Positions 13,197 to 23,083 of a stretch of DNA of 64,000 nt are shown here, one piece after another; positions within the stretch are counted from its first letter, which is position 1, and each line of letters starts with the position of its first letter. The notes under the pieces were generated by a model, which searched no databases, had not been told where the DNA came from, and worked only from the letters and a program-made list of their open reading frames with translations. The translations under genes were made by a program, and so were the position numbers. The DNA is from Persicaria tinctoria (Eukaryota > Streptophyta > Magnoliopsida > Caryophyllales > Polygonaceae), in contig JBANSL010000004.1 of NCBI GenBank assembly GCA_037127255.1, positions 6,634,001-6,698,000 on the forward strand, given 5' to 3'.

Positions 13197-13316
13197 CAAC
13201 AAAATGTTCAACTGAATTGGTTGTTCTGTTACACAGGGGAATGTATTTATAGAGAGAGAAACAATTTCCTCTTTATTACATAAAAGCACCCCTAGATTAC
13301 ATTCTATACAACATTA
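13092..13316 (-). repeat. 5' LTR of the copia element, with promoter and (GA)n tract
   Basis: This 225-bp LTR carries a TATA box (TATAAATA on the minus strand, 13244-13251) and a (GA)n microsatellite at about 13139-13195 downstream of it, in the would-be transcribed leader. Apart from the microsatellite length it differs from the 3' LTR at about eight sites. Confidence 0.88.
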
Positions 13317-13321
13317 GTTTT

Positions 13322-14460
13322 CATAGAGCAAAGAGCCAAATTGGCCAGCAGTAGAAAAAGAGTTGTCATGTAGCATAACACTGACACTAAAAATAGAAAC
13401 CAATCACAAGTTGGTGTAGTGGTTATGGGGCTACATCCCATGCCTCGAGGTTCGAAGTTCGAATCCTAGTGGAAACATGGAGACGCTTGTAAGTGGGAGG
13501 GTCAACCCCTTAAATGGGCCTACAGTAACCCGATCCAGATGTAGAGTGGGCTAAGCCCACTTGAACTGGAAATGATCTAAAAAAAAAAATAGAAATCAAA
13601 TCCTGTAAAAGAGCAATCTCACTAGTCATATGAAAAGGAGCTCCCGTATCAAGTATCCAGGGAGCATTTGCCTTATCGGACAACTTGTCTGAGGATGAAG
13701 AAGGTTGTAAAGCGTCGAGTAACTGGAGCATAGAAGCTTACTCCTCATTCAAGAGGACAGGACCAAACAGTTGGCGATCTTGAGCATACGGTTGTGTGCC
13801 CGGAGCAGCAACAACCATGGTTTGAACGACGTTCATTGTCCAAGGATCACCACAACCACGAACTATGCATGCATCTAACGACATTTATCGCCCACAACCA
13901 GTAAAAGAACCAGAGCCCCATCTGATTTTATTCTCAAAAAACAATCGGGAAAACTGTTGAGCTTAAAACAAGAATCGCGATCATGTCCAACCCGATTACA
14001 ATGAGTACAATGTAGAAGCTTACGGTTCGCAACATCAGCATCAGTTCCCAACAAAGACCCATAATTTGGTGAGAGTGTTGTAATACACATGCGGGTTTGC
14101 CCTTTTGTCGACAAAGAGCAATATTCAAGCGAATTTGAAGGGGAGAAGGGCAGTTCCCAACAAAGAAATGTTGCTTGAAATCATTCCGTAACTCCAGCAC
14201 CGTTTCATAGTAGGTGATAAAAGATTGCAAATACGGATCCATAGACTAGACAAGCCTACCGACCAAGATCGAGTTGAAACTTAACCAGTAATCTGCCTTA
14301 GGAGTAGTATCTACAAGATTTTTGATATAACCATCAATGAGTCCTAGTTTGTGTTAAATGTTGAAAGCATTACACATACTTGTCACCCATAGTAGCAACA
14401 GCAAGGGCATGTGCAGCGACAACGACGTGTTCAGCGACAGCGGTAGGATCCATGGCGTGG
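13322..14460 (-). pseudogene. Older copia remnant: gag and protease
   Basis: From the ATG at about 14451 (MDPTAVAEH) the minus strand encodes gag pieces: MDPYLQSFITYYETV at 14242 and a zinc knuckle CTHCNRVGHDRDSCFKL at about 13970-14020. These are followed by the protease motif WILDTGAPFHMTSEIALLQD at 13600-13660. The protease then continues across a SINE insertion and, beyond the younger copia, at 8294-8150. Several stops and frameshifts are present. Its LTR lies upstream at 14528. Confidence 0.72.
13404..13586 (+). mobile_element. tRNA-derived SINE in the older copia
   Basis: A 13-bp duplication flanks it: AAATAGAAACCAA at 13391-13403 and AAATAGAAATCAA at 13587-13599, one mismatch. The head has a box A-like TTGGTGTAGTGG at 13411 and a box B-like GTTCGAATCC near 13456. 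The tail ends in an A-run at 13579-13589. It is a different SINE family from that at 3498. Confidence 0.8.
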
Positions 14461-14527
14461 GCGATGAATTAGGATTTGAAAAAAAAAATTGATTTAGGGT
14501 TGTATTTAGATAATAGGCTCAATACCA

Positions 14528-15122
14528 TGTGAAAGTTGGTAGAGAAAGGTAGATTTAAGAAAACTTCATTGCCTTTTCATTGAATCACGGATAAAATATA
14601 TACTCCATTTCGTTAATTAAAACTTGACGTTTTACTATTCACGCACGCTTTTTGAGGTGTTAAAAACTCTATAAAATATTAATTTTTTAATAAGTTCATA
14701 CTTGTTACTATTAAGTATGACTTTATGAAAATAAATTTTTTAAAAAGTTAACATTTCATATGATTATTATCATTCTTATAAAGCGTGTATGAATAGTAAA
14801 CGACAAGTTTTAATTAACAGAGAGAGTAGTATTTACAAAACTCTATCTACGATTCTACGGTATAGATAAAAGATATGTATTTAGGGCCTAAGTTATACAA
14901 ATAAATATAATATTCTACTTAATATCTGATCACTATGTGGAGAGAAGCTTTTCAAAGTTGAAGTTGTTGAACATAATCTTTTGGAAATTGTTGATCATAA
15001 AGAGCTTATAAAAGATTTTGTTTTAGAGAAGGTAAGAGAATGACATTTTTCAAGTAAAGTGATGGTAGTTTAATTTATACTAAAGCTTGTAATTTTTTTT
15101 TTTTTGTAAGAATTAGTATTAT
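14528..15122 (-). repeat. LTR of the older copia, containing a Stowaway MITE
   Basis: The primer-binding site TGGTATTGAGCC (minus strand, 14516-14527) directly abuts the LTR end. The sequence is homologous along its length to 25870-26236, apart from the Stowaway insertion. The outer boundary near 15122 is where that homology ends and is approximate. Confidence 0.65.
14603..14826. mobile_element. Stowaway MITE
   Basis: The 224-bp element has inverted ends beginning CTCCATTTCGTTAATT and CTCTCTCTGTTAATT, and a TA on each side. The related LTR copy at 25870 lacks it and shows the intact TA site near 25941. It belongs to the same family as the copy at 26561. Confidence 0.85.
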
Positions 15123-15970
15123 TATAAAATCTTTTATGATTTTTGATATTTTATTATTACTAGTATTATTTTGCATTAATGAGAGCCTAATTTTGACAAT
15201 TGAACATACCCTTGAAATGGTCGGAACGATCCTAGCCAAGGGTGGAACTCAATTGGAGTGGGAGGTGGCCATGGTCCCCGGAACACGGAAAAAAAATTAA
15301 TGTTATATATAATATACTTTTTGATATCTGTAAATAGTAAAAGAACATTTTAACAACTAATTACTCTACTTTAGTTGATAAATAATGGGCACTCTAATCA
15401 ACTATTCAAATCTCCATAATTTCTTTTGATTCTCGACACTTAATATTTTATGTTTTACCAAACGGCTTGATGACTTGCTAAAATCAAAGGCAATTGATAC
15501 ATCTTTGAAATCTATACTTATTTTCAATCCAATGACTCTATTTCTTGGCTTTATTATGTATTGACTATTGAGGTTAACTTTTCATAGTTAAATAGTACTA
15601 TAATTTAGCCACAATTAATATATACTTTTGAAACTTAGGAAAGGCTTTAAAAAAAAAAACTTAGGAAAGGTGTGGAAAGCTATCGGTTGATGGTGTTGAT
15701 GTGTAGACGACCTTACTTGAACAAGATCTGTTCTATACGCTCGTACCTGTATCCTTGAGTTCTAAGGAGACAGGAAACCAAGTCTAGTTGATCAGTTATG
15801 ACCATGCGGTCTTGGCGTGATTAACGACTCCCCCTGGCTCTGGCCTTGGTCCGCTATAGAGGATCGTCTTCAGCCCTTGATTGAACCTGAAGTGGTCGCA
15901 TGGTTGTCTGACTCCAAATCCCCCATTTTTTTTTTAAAAAAAGGAAAAAAAGATGGTGTTGGTGTGGACT
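15123..15970. other. Intergenic, no gene recognised
   Basis: The sequence is AT-rich up to about 15660 and more balanced from 15670 to 15900. I see no domain, RNA gene or transposon ends. Confidence 0.35.
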
Positions 15971-15978
15971 GTGGAGAC

Positions 15979-16694
15979 TAGGGGTGGGCGCGGGACGAGA
16001 CGGGACGGGATGGGAGTTGTCCCGCGCCTCGTCCCGCGTAACTTTTGCGGGACGGGATTCACTACTTTTTTTTTTCAATCCCGCACGGGCCTTATCCCTC
16101 ACGGGACGGGACCGGACCGGGACGGGACGGGCCCTGTCCCTCAAATAAAAATACATTATAAAAAATCTAAAATTCTTGTATATTTTGTGATTTTCAAATG
16201 CGTAACATATATAAATTTGTAATATTTTTTTTATTTTCCATATATATATATACACTGCACACATTATACATATAATTATAATATATATATACACACTGTA
16301 TATAATATATTTATGTTATGTACGATCTTCAGAGATGAAACAGAAACTTCAATAAAAGAAATAGCACGATTAAATGCTAATCAAATTTCTAACTAAGAAC
16401 AGTAGGTTGAACAAAATACATACACTATATATTACAGTGTGTATACACACTGTTTATAATCTAATATATATATAATATAATATAATATAGTAATATTACA
16501 TTATATTAATTAATATGTGTATATATATATATATGCGGGACGGGACGGGATTTGCGGGATTGGAATGGGTCGTCCCGCGTCCCGTCCCGCATAATTTTTG
16601 CAGGACGGGACCGGGACAGGATTTACTATTTTTTTTCAAAATCCCACCGGGATCGGGACGGGACCGGGATTTGCGGGATTTGTGCCCACCCCTA
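15979..16694. mobile_element. Non-autonomous hAT element (TAGGGGTGGGC family)
   Basis: This 716-bp element is flanked by a perfect 8-bp duplication, GTGGAGAC, at 15971-15978 and 16695-16702. Both ends read TAGGGGTGGGC inward. The subterminal regions are packed with CGGGACGGGA-type repeats, probably transposase-binding sites, around an AT-rich core with no coding potential. The ends and subterminal repeats match the full-length hAT at 27134-31536, which could mobilise it. Confidence 0.9.
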
Positions 16695-16917
16695 GTGGAG
16701 ACTACATGGCTGGTGTTTGGACCTCTGTCTTTGGGCTTTGTCTTTGCCATTTGGGCTTCTGATCCAATGTGGAGAGTGGGTTAAGTATATACTGCAAGTA
16801 AATTAGAAATAATCAATTTCATTACCTAAATATTTAAGTTAAATGGTTTAATTATATACTTTTTAAATTATCAAAATAGTTGGATGGTTCGATCTGTATT
16901 TAACAATTTAAGGTCAA

Positions 16918-17625
16918 TCTATATCTATATATTACTTAAAACCAAAGCCTTTTGGCCACGTGTCGCATCCTCGCGAGCCGATATTTTTGGAAACATCTAT
17001 TTTATATATTTAATACATTTTTCAACCAATCTATATATTACTTAAAACCAAAGCCTTTTGGCCACGTTTCGCAATCTCGCGAGCCGATATTTTGGGAAAC
17101 ATCTATTTTATATATTTAATACATTTTTCAACCATCTATATCTATATCTATCTATCTATCTATATCTATATATTACTTAAAACCAAAGCCTTTTGGCCAC
17201 GTGTCGCATCCTCGCGAGCCGATATTTTTGGAAACATCTATTTTATATATTTAATACATTTTTCAACCAATAAGATTAATTCAAAACCAATAGGATTAAT
17301 TCAAAACTTTTTACACTTTTCAACCAATAGGATTAATTCAAAACTTTTTAAAATAAAGTTAGTACTAACTATATAATATTATTTCATTCTATATTTATTA
17401 TAAAAATGTCAAATAAAGTTAATACTAACTATATTCATTCTATAACCTTAATTTTTGGAATTTCACACACCAAGCCTAATCTATATAAAATGTCAAATGA
17501 TAAATGATAAAAACAATTAAACATTTTTTTAACCAATGGGATTTATTTATCAATTTTTTTGTTTTTCTATTTTAACAAAAATAGATGTTTTCAAAATACG
17601 CGCCATGGCGCGGGGACTATACTAG
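16918..17625 (+). mobile_element. Non-autonomous Helitron
   Basis: It begins TC (TCTATATC), ends CTAG, and lies between A and T with no target duplication. A perfect 14-bp palindrome, CGCGCCATGGCGCG (17599-17612), sits about 10 bp before the 3' end, as expected of Helitrons. The paralogous sequence near 33985 has the uninterrupted AT target. The first 370 bp contain about three copies of a 106-bp unit starting at 16924, 17030 and 17165, so the 5' end is tandemly repeated. There is no coding sequence. Confidence 0.9.
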
Positions 17626-17762
17626 TTTGTACTAATGTAACAACATGGGTGCTTGTTCGAATTTCGCTGTCAATTTTTTTTAAAAAAAATTCATCAACAT
17701 ATCATTATCAAGATAACAGTGGTCAACTATTTTTTGGCCAATGGAGTTGATCTACTCTTATC

Positions 17763-17770
17763 TATATAAA
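17763..17770 (+). promoter_or_regulatory. TATA box of SSL copy A
   Basis: TATATAAA lies about 70 bp before the ATG at 17839 and is conserved in copy C (34132-34139). Confidence 0.65.
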
Positions 17771-17838
17771 GCCATGATAATGAAGCTTATTCAATCAATC
17801 ACAAACTCGTATGCTTCATGTACATTTATTTTCTTGCC

Positions 17839-20037
17839 ATGAATCCTTTGGTACAAATGCTTCGTTACCAAAACTTGGTGCTCTTTATGGTCATTCTTCT
17901 TGCGAGTTGCGGTGATTCCGAGAGACGACCAAGGCATTTCCATCATATCCCGTTAGGCAAAGGGGCGATAGGACCCGAGGCCCTTGCATTTGACTGCCAA
18001 GGAAGAGGACCTTATGTTGGAGTCTCCGATGGACGGATACTCCGATGGACAGGCCTTCCCCATTTAGGTTGGACAACATTCGCGGTGATGCCAAATTGGT
18101 AAGGTGTATTTCTCCCTAGAAATAAGTACTCTTTTATGTTGATGTGGTGTTTCTTTCAAACAAATAATTTGTTGGATCTGTTGGTCTCGCATCAAGTTAG
18201 AACAATCAAGTATATAAGTCGGTGGACTACTCCTCGTGCTAATTGGTTTTAAGATGCAACTTCATCGCACTTATATACTGGGCTTAGGCACATGATCATT
18301 AGTCCAAGTTGGACTTCAATAGGTTCTCTTTTTTTTTTTTTTTTACCAAATAAAATATTATAAAATTGGTATCATACAATATTGTAGGATAGTCAATTCC
18401 TCATCTTCAAACAATAGGGTTGATTGGATTAATAATTTTTACCTTTGCCAATGTTTTGAAAAACGTTTGGTGAGTGCTTAGACGAGGTCTAGGCGGGTCT
18501 TGAAGGATTTCTTTTTTTTAGAACAATGACTTTTGCTAGCTTTGAAAGGTAAGAGTTTGTAACTATTTTTTCATGGTAGGCCTTTTGCTAGCTTTGAAAG
18601 GCGGGCCTTGAAGGGTTTTCTTTTTTAATTTAGAAAAAAAAACAATTTTGTAAAAAATTTTTATCGGCCCAAGAAGAAGAAGGTGATCTGTATCATCTTG
18701 ACTTGGTTATTAGGCGTGTTCTTCGAGCCGAACGAGTCGAGCTTTGCACGTTCAAGCTTGATTCGTTTGTTAAACGAGCTTGAGCCGAACCGAACCCAAT
18801 TTCTAAAAAAGTTTTTTTATCAAGCTTGATTTGTTTAAGAAATGAACGAGTTCGGACCGGGGTTTAAGCAGTTCTACTTGCCTACTTGATCACATATCAA
18901 CTTGAAAAAAAAATTAGAAAATCTATAAAATTCGAGCTATTCGAGCATAAATTGAACGAGTCAGACTTTCCACTGATCTTAAAATTCTTATTCATCCTCG
19001 TCTTGTTTGGATAAGTGAATAAGCTCGAGTCAAACTTTTTTCGAGCCAATTTTGAGATGAGCTCGAACTGTTCTATTGGTTATGCTTCCTATATTAATTT
19101 TTTTAGTGTCCTTTAAATAATTGAAATCCGATTTCCTTCCTTAAAGTGGGACTACAATTTACAAGTAACACAAATCCGATTCCATTAACATCTTGAATCC
19201 CCCCCCCCCCCCTCTCTTTTCAGGTCAATGAGTTGTTTTGGGTTGAACATTACTTCTCCAAATCTACGTAACTGTGGAAGACCTTTAGGCCTTAAGTTTC
19301 ACCCAAAAACATGCGAACTATACGTAGCAGATGCATACCATGGGTTAGTTGTAGTCGGACACAAAGGTGGTCGCGGTGTTTCCATGGTGAAAGGCGCCGA
19401 AGGAGTCCCATTCAAGTTTACGAATTCTCTAGACATTGATCACGAGAGCGGGGTCATATACTTCACCGATACAAGCTCACGATTTGAAATATGGTACAAT
19501 ATCATCTATGTCGCTTAAATGATTGTCTTAGACCGATTTTTAGAACACTGCTAAACTATCTCAAATGATCATAGGGAGGTCACGCAAGCAATTACTACAG
19601 GAGACCACACAGGGAGGTTGATGACATACGATCCAGACACCCAAATAGTGAAAGTGCTACTCAACAACTTGAGCTTCGCGAATGGAGTATCACTTAGTCG
19701 AAACAAGGACTTTTTGTTAGTAGCCGAGACAACAACACTCCAAATCATTAGGTTATGGCTAAAAGGGGTGAGATGTAACACGAGTGATGTGTTTCTTAGC
19801 CTTGAAGGGCGCCCCGATAACATAAACAGAGATTTTGATGGTAACTTTTGGATTGCATTACTTCAAGTGCAGACGCCAGTTACGCCCATAAAAGTTGATG
19901 AGAGCGGAAGGGTTTTAGAACAGCTAGAAGCTTCAAGCGGAGAATCGTTGTCAAATGCAAGTGATGTTTCGGAATTCAATGGTAGGTTGTGGATTGGATC
20001 AGTTTTTAACACTTATATTGAAGTAGCTTTAGTTTGA
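17839..20037 (+). CDS. Strictosidine-synthase-like protein, copy A
   Basis: Exons 17839-18098, 19224-19493 and 19575-20037 join in phase to give 330 aa. The N-terminus has a hydrophobic signal-like segment (LVLFMVILLASC), so the protein probably enters the secretory path or vacuole. Visible family motifs are GPEALAFD, GPYVGVSDGRILRW, CGRPLGLKF, the propeller strand DAYHGLVVV, NSLDIDHESGVIYFTD, TGRLMTYDP, FANGVSLSR and GRPDNINRDFDGNFWIAL. The family has a six-bladed beta-propeller. True strictosidine synthase activity cannot be inferred, since most plant relatives lack the catalytic glutamate. Compared with copy C, a small deletion between two TTAGTTTGAAA repeats removes the usual end, so this copy stops after EVALV. 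An in-frame upstream ATG at 17818 exists, but copy C is out of frame there, which favours 17839. Confidence 0.88.
18721..19075. mobile_element. CGAGC-rich hAT MITE in intron 1 of copy A
   Basis: The element is flanked by a perfect 8-bp duplication, TTGGTTAT, at 18713-18720 and 19076-19083. Its ends read TAGGCGTGTTCTTCGAGC and TAGAACAGTTCGAGC. CGAGC and GAACGAG words recur inside. A degraded copy sits at the same place in intron 1 of copy C. Confidence 0.82.
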
Positions 20038-20540
20038 AATGTATTTTAGTTTGAAATAAGGTTTACTTGAAGTCTTGAAATAAGTTCACAACTTGTTTTT
20101 TTTAGATCTTATAACCAAACTACCATTATAATTAGATAAGATCATTAATGTAAGCAAGTAAGCAACATCTCTTATATCTTATAACCAAACTGCCATTATA
20201 ATTATACAATATCATTAATTAGACAAGACCATTAAAACAATGGTTGGTGGATAAAAATAAACAATTAATTATCACTTATAAATTCATCTCTTATATCTTA
20301 TAATGTCATCAAAATATATATCTTAGAAATATGAACTCCCCACGTTACTAAACCAGCCGTAAAAAAAAATGGTTAACTTTCATGAATTGAAGATGGTGAG
20401 ACCCCGCAGGGGCAGTTGTGTGATAGGGGTAAAGATGAAATCAAAGTCAAGGTCAATGGTAGTAGGTGGTGTTTGTGGTGAAAAAGAAAATGAGGCTCAT
20501 GGAAAATAATGATAAATTTGTTGTCTTGCTTATACCAACG
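20038..20540. other. 3' flank of SSL copy A, duplicated beyond copy C
   Basis: This AT-rich stretch is alignable in blocks to 36070-36745 downstream of copy C, showing that the duplication extends past the gene. It contains probable 3' UTR and no other gene. Confidence 0.6.
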
Positions 20541-21139
20541 AATTCATATCGCTAAATGCACGATGCATTTATTGGATTTCGGTGTCGATAAAGGGGATAA
20601 ATGACACCGGTTTCCAGGGGCGGAAAAATATGAGCCATTACCGACTTTCGGATCCAACAACATTTCAGTCATCACTGACTTCCTGATTCGACAAATTTTA
20701 AGGACATATTCGAGGTTAACTTCGAGGATAAATAGTTTCGAATGCAATTTCAAGGGCATTTTCCAGACTAAATACCCCATTGACGCGATGTCCTCACCGA
20801 CTTTTGAAGATAGTGAATTCCACCGTGTGTTTGGTAAAATATTCACATCTCCTATAACAACCCCTAAATTTGTTGTGTCTATGTCTAAGTGGTTTATAAC
20901 CTTTCTTTCCAAAAGAATAGGGAGATTAAAACTTGCAATAATGTTTATAAAAAATGGAATGAGAAAGAACGACTATATCGTAGTTAACTAGTTATGCTTA
21001 CTAAAAGAAGACAGGTTTACAACATATAGGCCTTTAATCTTACTCGACAATCATAAGTGGAATCTTCATCAAAGGGTCCTAAAATAAGCAAAACTTATGG
21101 GTGAAAAGGCCTGAATCTTAGATTAATTTTTTGAAAGAA
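20541..21139. other. Unidentified repeat-like sequence
   Basis: A 122-codon open frame lies on the minus strand (20544-20912), but its translation shows no domain. The phrase ACAACCCCTAAATTT near 20860 is reminiscent of LTR-retrotransposon LTRs. I cannot name the element. Confidence 0.3.
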
Positions 21140-21960
21140 AGGAGATCACAACAAAAATAGGAACATGAAGACATTGAAAAGAGTAAGAGATGGAGAAATG
21201 GCCGGTGACAGTACCATATTTAGACACTGTGGCAATCTTACATTAGGCATAGTAATCAAGATAGGTTTGGTTATGGTATGAAAAGTGGTGAAAAAGGATT
21301 TATGAGGGGTGATATGGTATGTATCACCACCATCTATCATCAGTGTTCTAAAAATCGCGTCTATGTATTGTATAGGCGCCGCCTGGACACTAGGCGGGAG
21401 AGCACCTAGGAATTTTTTCGCCTAGACGGATCTCTGGGCGAAAATCCGCCTAGTCACCACCTAGTCCCGCCTAGTCTCGCCTATGTGTCGTCTAGGTCCC
21501 TCAAGCCCGATGATTATTCAATTTTAGCGTCTAGGCAGATGATTCGTCGACTTAGGGTTTTTTTAATCCCCGAGTCGGGATGTATTTGTGTCGTCAGTCA
21601 GACACATACTTTTTTGTTTATTTACGTTAGTGTTAGTTAAGCACCACAAATTTGAGTTTATGAGTGATATTATGGATTATTATTACATTATATGAATTAT
21701 TGACATATAATATATGTTAAAATATAAGGAAATATTTTATCGAAAAAAAAAAGGAAATAATCAAGTTTGTTCTAAATCCGTCTATGTGTTAGGCGGTCAC
21801 CCACCGTCTAGAGGCCGCCTAGCGCCTTTTAGAACATTGTCTATGATCCAAACTGGATTAGAGCTTAAGTAAGAAAGTCTAAAGTTTGTCCCTGGCAAGA
21901 AAGTTTCAGTCTCAAATATGGCTATTCATTGGATCAAAACTAGTCACTTTGACTTGTTTG
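21140..21960 (-). pseudogene. Copia protease fragment split by a hAT MITE
   Basis: Removing the MITE at 21341-21839 rejoins a minus-strand reading SSNPVWIIDGGDTYHITPHK. This is the active-site region of a copia protease, with the expected DSG changed to DGG. About 60 further codons (ITKPILITMP, LSPSLTLFNVF) follow. The rest of the element is not recognisable. Confidence 0.6.
21341..21839. mobile_element. hAT MITE with CGCCTAG subterminal repeats
   Basis: The ends CAGTGTTCTAAAA and CAATGTTCTAAAA face each other. The flanks TCTATCAT (21333-21340) and TCTATGAT (21840-21847) are an 8-bp duplication with one mismatch. CGCCTAG/CTAGGCG words are dense near both ends. There is no coding sequence. 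Confidence 0.83.
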
Positions 21961-21970
21961 ACTAATTCTA

Positions 21971-22190
21971 CTTTTTTTTTTATCTTTGATAAAGATAAGT
22001 ATTTGGATAAGGCTAGTCGCTACTAGATCACCACAAAAAGTATCCTTGCAAATGAGAATATATAGATGCCTATCCAACTGAGCATTTAGTGAAGCATTAG
22101 TCTGGAAGATGCGAGAGATGTAGTCAGCACATCTATTAATCTCCCGAAAACAATACGATAGGCTATAACATGCTGAAAGGATCGAAGTAG
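21971..22190 (-). pseudogene. 5'-truncated LINE RNase H tail
   Basis: The minus strand encodes YRIVFREINRCADYISRI near 22110-22170, the C-terminal RNase H motif of plant LINEs. It ends in a T-run (the A-tail) at 21971-21981. Only about 200 bp of the LINE inserted or survive. Confidence 0.6.
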
Positions 22191-22252
22191 AAAGAGAATG
22201 TTCGTCATGAGCATATTTTAACGATTAAATTAAATTTATGATACCTAACAAC

Positions 22253-22891
22253 CAGTGCCGGTCCTATCATTTTATAGGCCCAGGGCGAACTAAAATTTTA
22301 AGGGCCCGATAAGCATTAAAAAATAAAATTTTTGTATAACTTTATGAAAAATTCATTTTTTTTTTTGTGAACCTTTATGAAAATTTCATATATGTTCCTC
22401 TGTAAAAACATAAAAAAAAAGAAGCAAAATTTAATCAATATAGGGTCTCTTTATAAAAACATAAAAAAATGCAAATAGAGAGATTTGAATTCTACACGTC
22501 TAGGAATCCAAGTTTTGTTAAGATTTAAACTTATCATTGAGTCAAACTCGTATTTTGTTATATTATACTACCTCCGTTAAGAAATAGATGTCGTTTGACT
22601 TTTTGACATGTTTTTAACGAGCGAAAAACTATATAAAATATTAACTTTTTAAACAATTTTTTTTAATAATATGACACTTATTATTAATAAGTATTTATAT
22701 TATATTAAAAAATTATAAAAAAAATTGAAATTTATATAGTTTTTAACTCCTTAAAAAATGTGTCAAAAAGTCAAACGACGACATCTATTTCTAAATGGAG
22801 GTAGTATATATAACATATATTTTTAATGGACCCCTACCGAAAATGGACCCGGGCGGCCGCCCACCCTGCCCCATCCTTTGGGCCGGCACTG
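22253..22891. mobile_element. Non-autonomous hAT element in the SSL copy B upstream region
   Basis: Both ends read CAGTGCCGG inward. A perfect 8-bp duplication, CTAACAAC, lies at 22245-22252 and 22892-22899. The paralogous upstream region of copy C (about 34005-34012) has a single CTAACAAC, confirming the empty site. A Stowaway lies inside. No coding sequence. Confidence 0.9.
22568..22804. mobile_element. Stowaway MITE nested in the hAT element
   Basis: The inverted ends CTACCTCCGTTAAGAAATAG and CTACCTCCATTTAGAAATAG are flanked by TA at 22566-22567 and 22805-22806. The arms are long (over 40 bp) and the core is AT-rich. Confidence 0.85.
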
Positions 22892-23083
22892 CTAACAACG
22901 CAGTGCTTGGTAGAATTTCGCAATCAATATTTTTTCTAATGTCCATCAACATCATTATCAAGAAAATTAAACAACGGTGTACTAATTTTTAGGCATTGAC
23001 GTTTTGATCTACTCTATATAATGCAATGATAATGGATCGGTCACCCTCATATAGTCATATGCTTCATATAAATTTTCTTAGCC

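Larger units (their letters stand above)
8300..13316 (-). mobile_element. Full-length Ty1/copia LTR retrotransposon with TA...TA LTR ends
   Basis: The 5,017-bp element is flanked by a perfect 5-bp duplication, GTTTT, at 8295-8299 and 13317-13321. Its LTRs are 8300-8506 and 13092-13316. On the minus strand both start TAATGTTG and end TCAATA. The primer-binding site TGGTAGCAGAGC (complementary to initiator tRNA-Met apart from about one base) directly follows the 5' LTR. A GAGGAGGAG polypurine tract directly precedes the 3' LTR. Gene order gag, protease, integrase, reverse transcriptase, RNase H is that of copia. The ORFs are broken in several places, so the copy is probably inactive. It inserted into the protease of an older copia. 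Confidence 0.9.

Noticed and set aside
13009..13289. Open frames with Arg-Glu or Leu-Ser runs around the copia LTR
   Set aside because: They come from the (GA)n tract in the LTR and do not match any copia protein.
8303..13313. Setting the copia LTR borders at TG...CA
   Set aside because: These borders give flanks that do not match. The borders three bases further out give a perfect GTTTT duplication and an abutting primer site.
13404..13480. tRNA-like Pol III boxes suggesting a tRNA gene
   Set aside because: The sequence does not fold as a complete tRNA. The A-tail and flanking duplication show it is a SINE. The same applies to 3861-3910.
15854..16784. Several Arg/Pro/Asp-rich open frames
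   Set aside because: They are translations of the CGGGACGGGA subterminal repeats of the non-autonomous hAT element.
20544..20912. 122-codon minus-strand open frame
   Set aside because: No domain or motif, no supporting context, and a plausible chance frame in repeat-like DNA.
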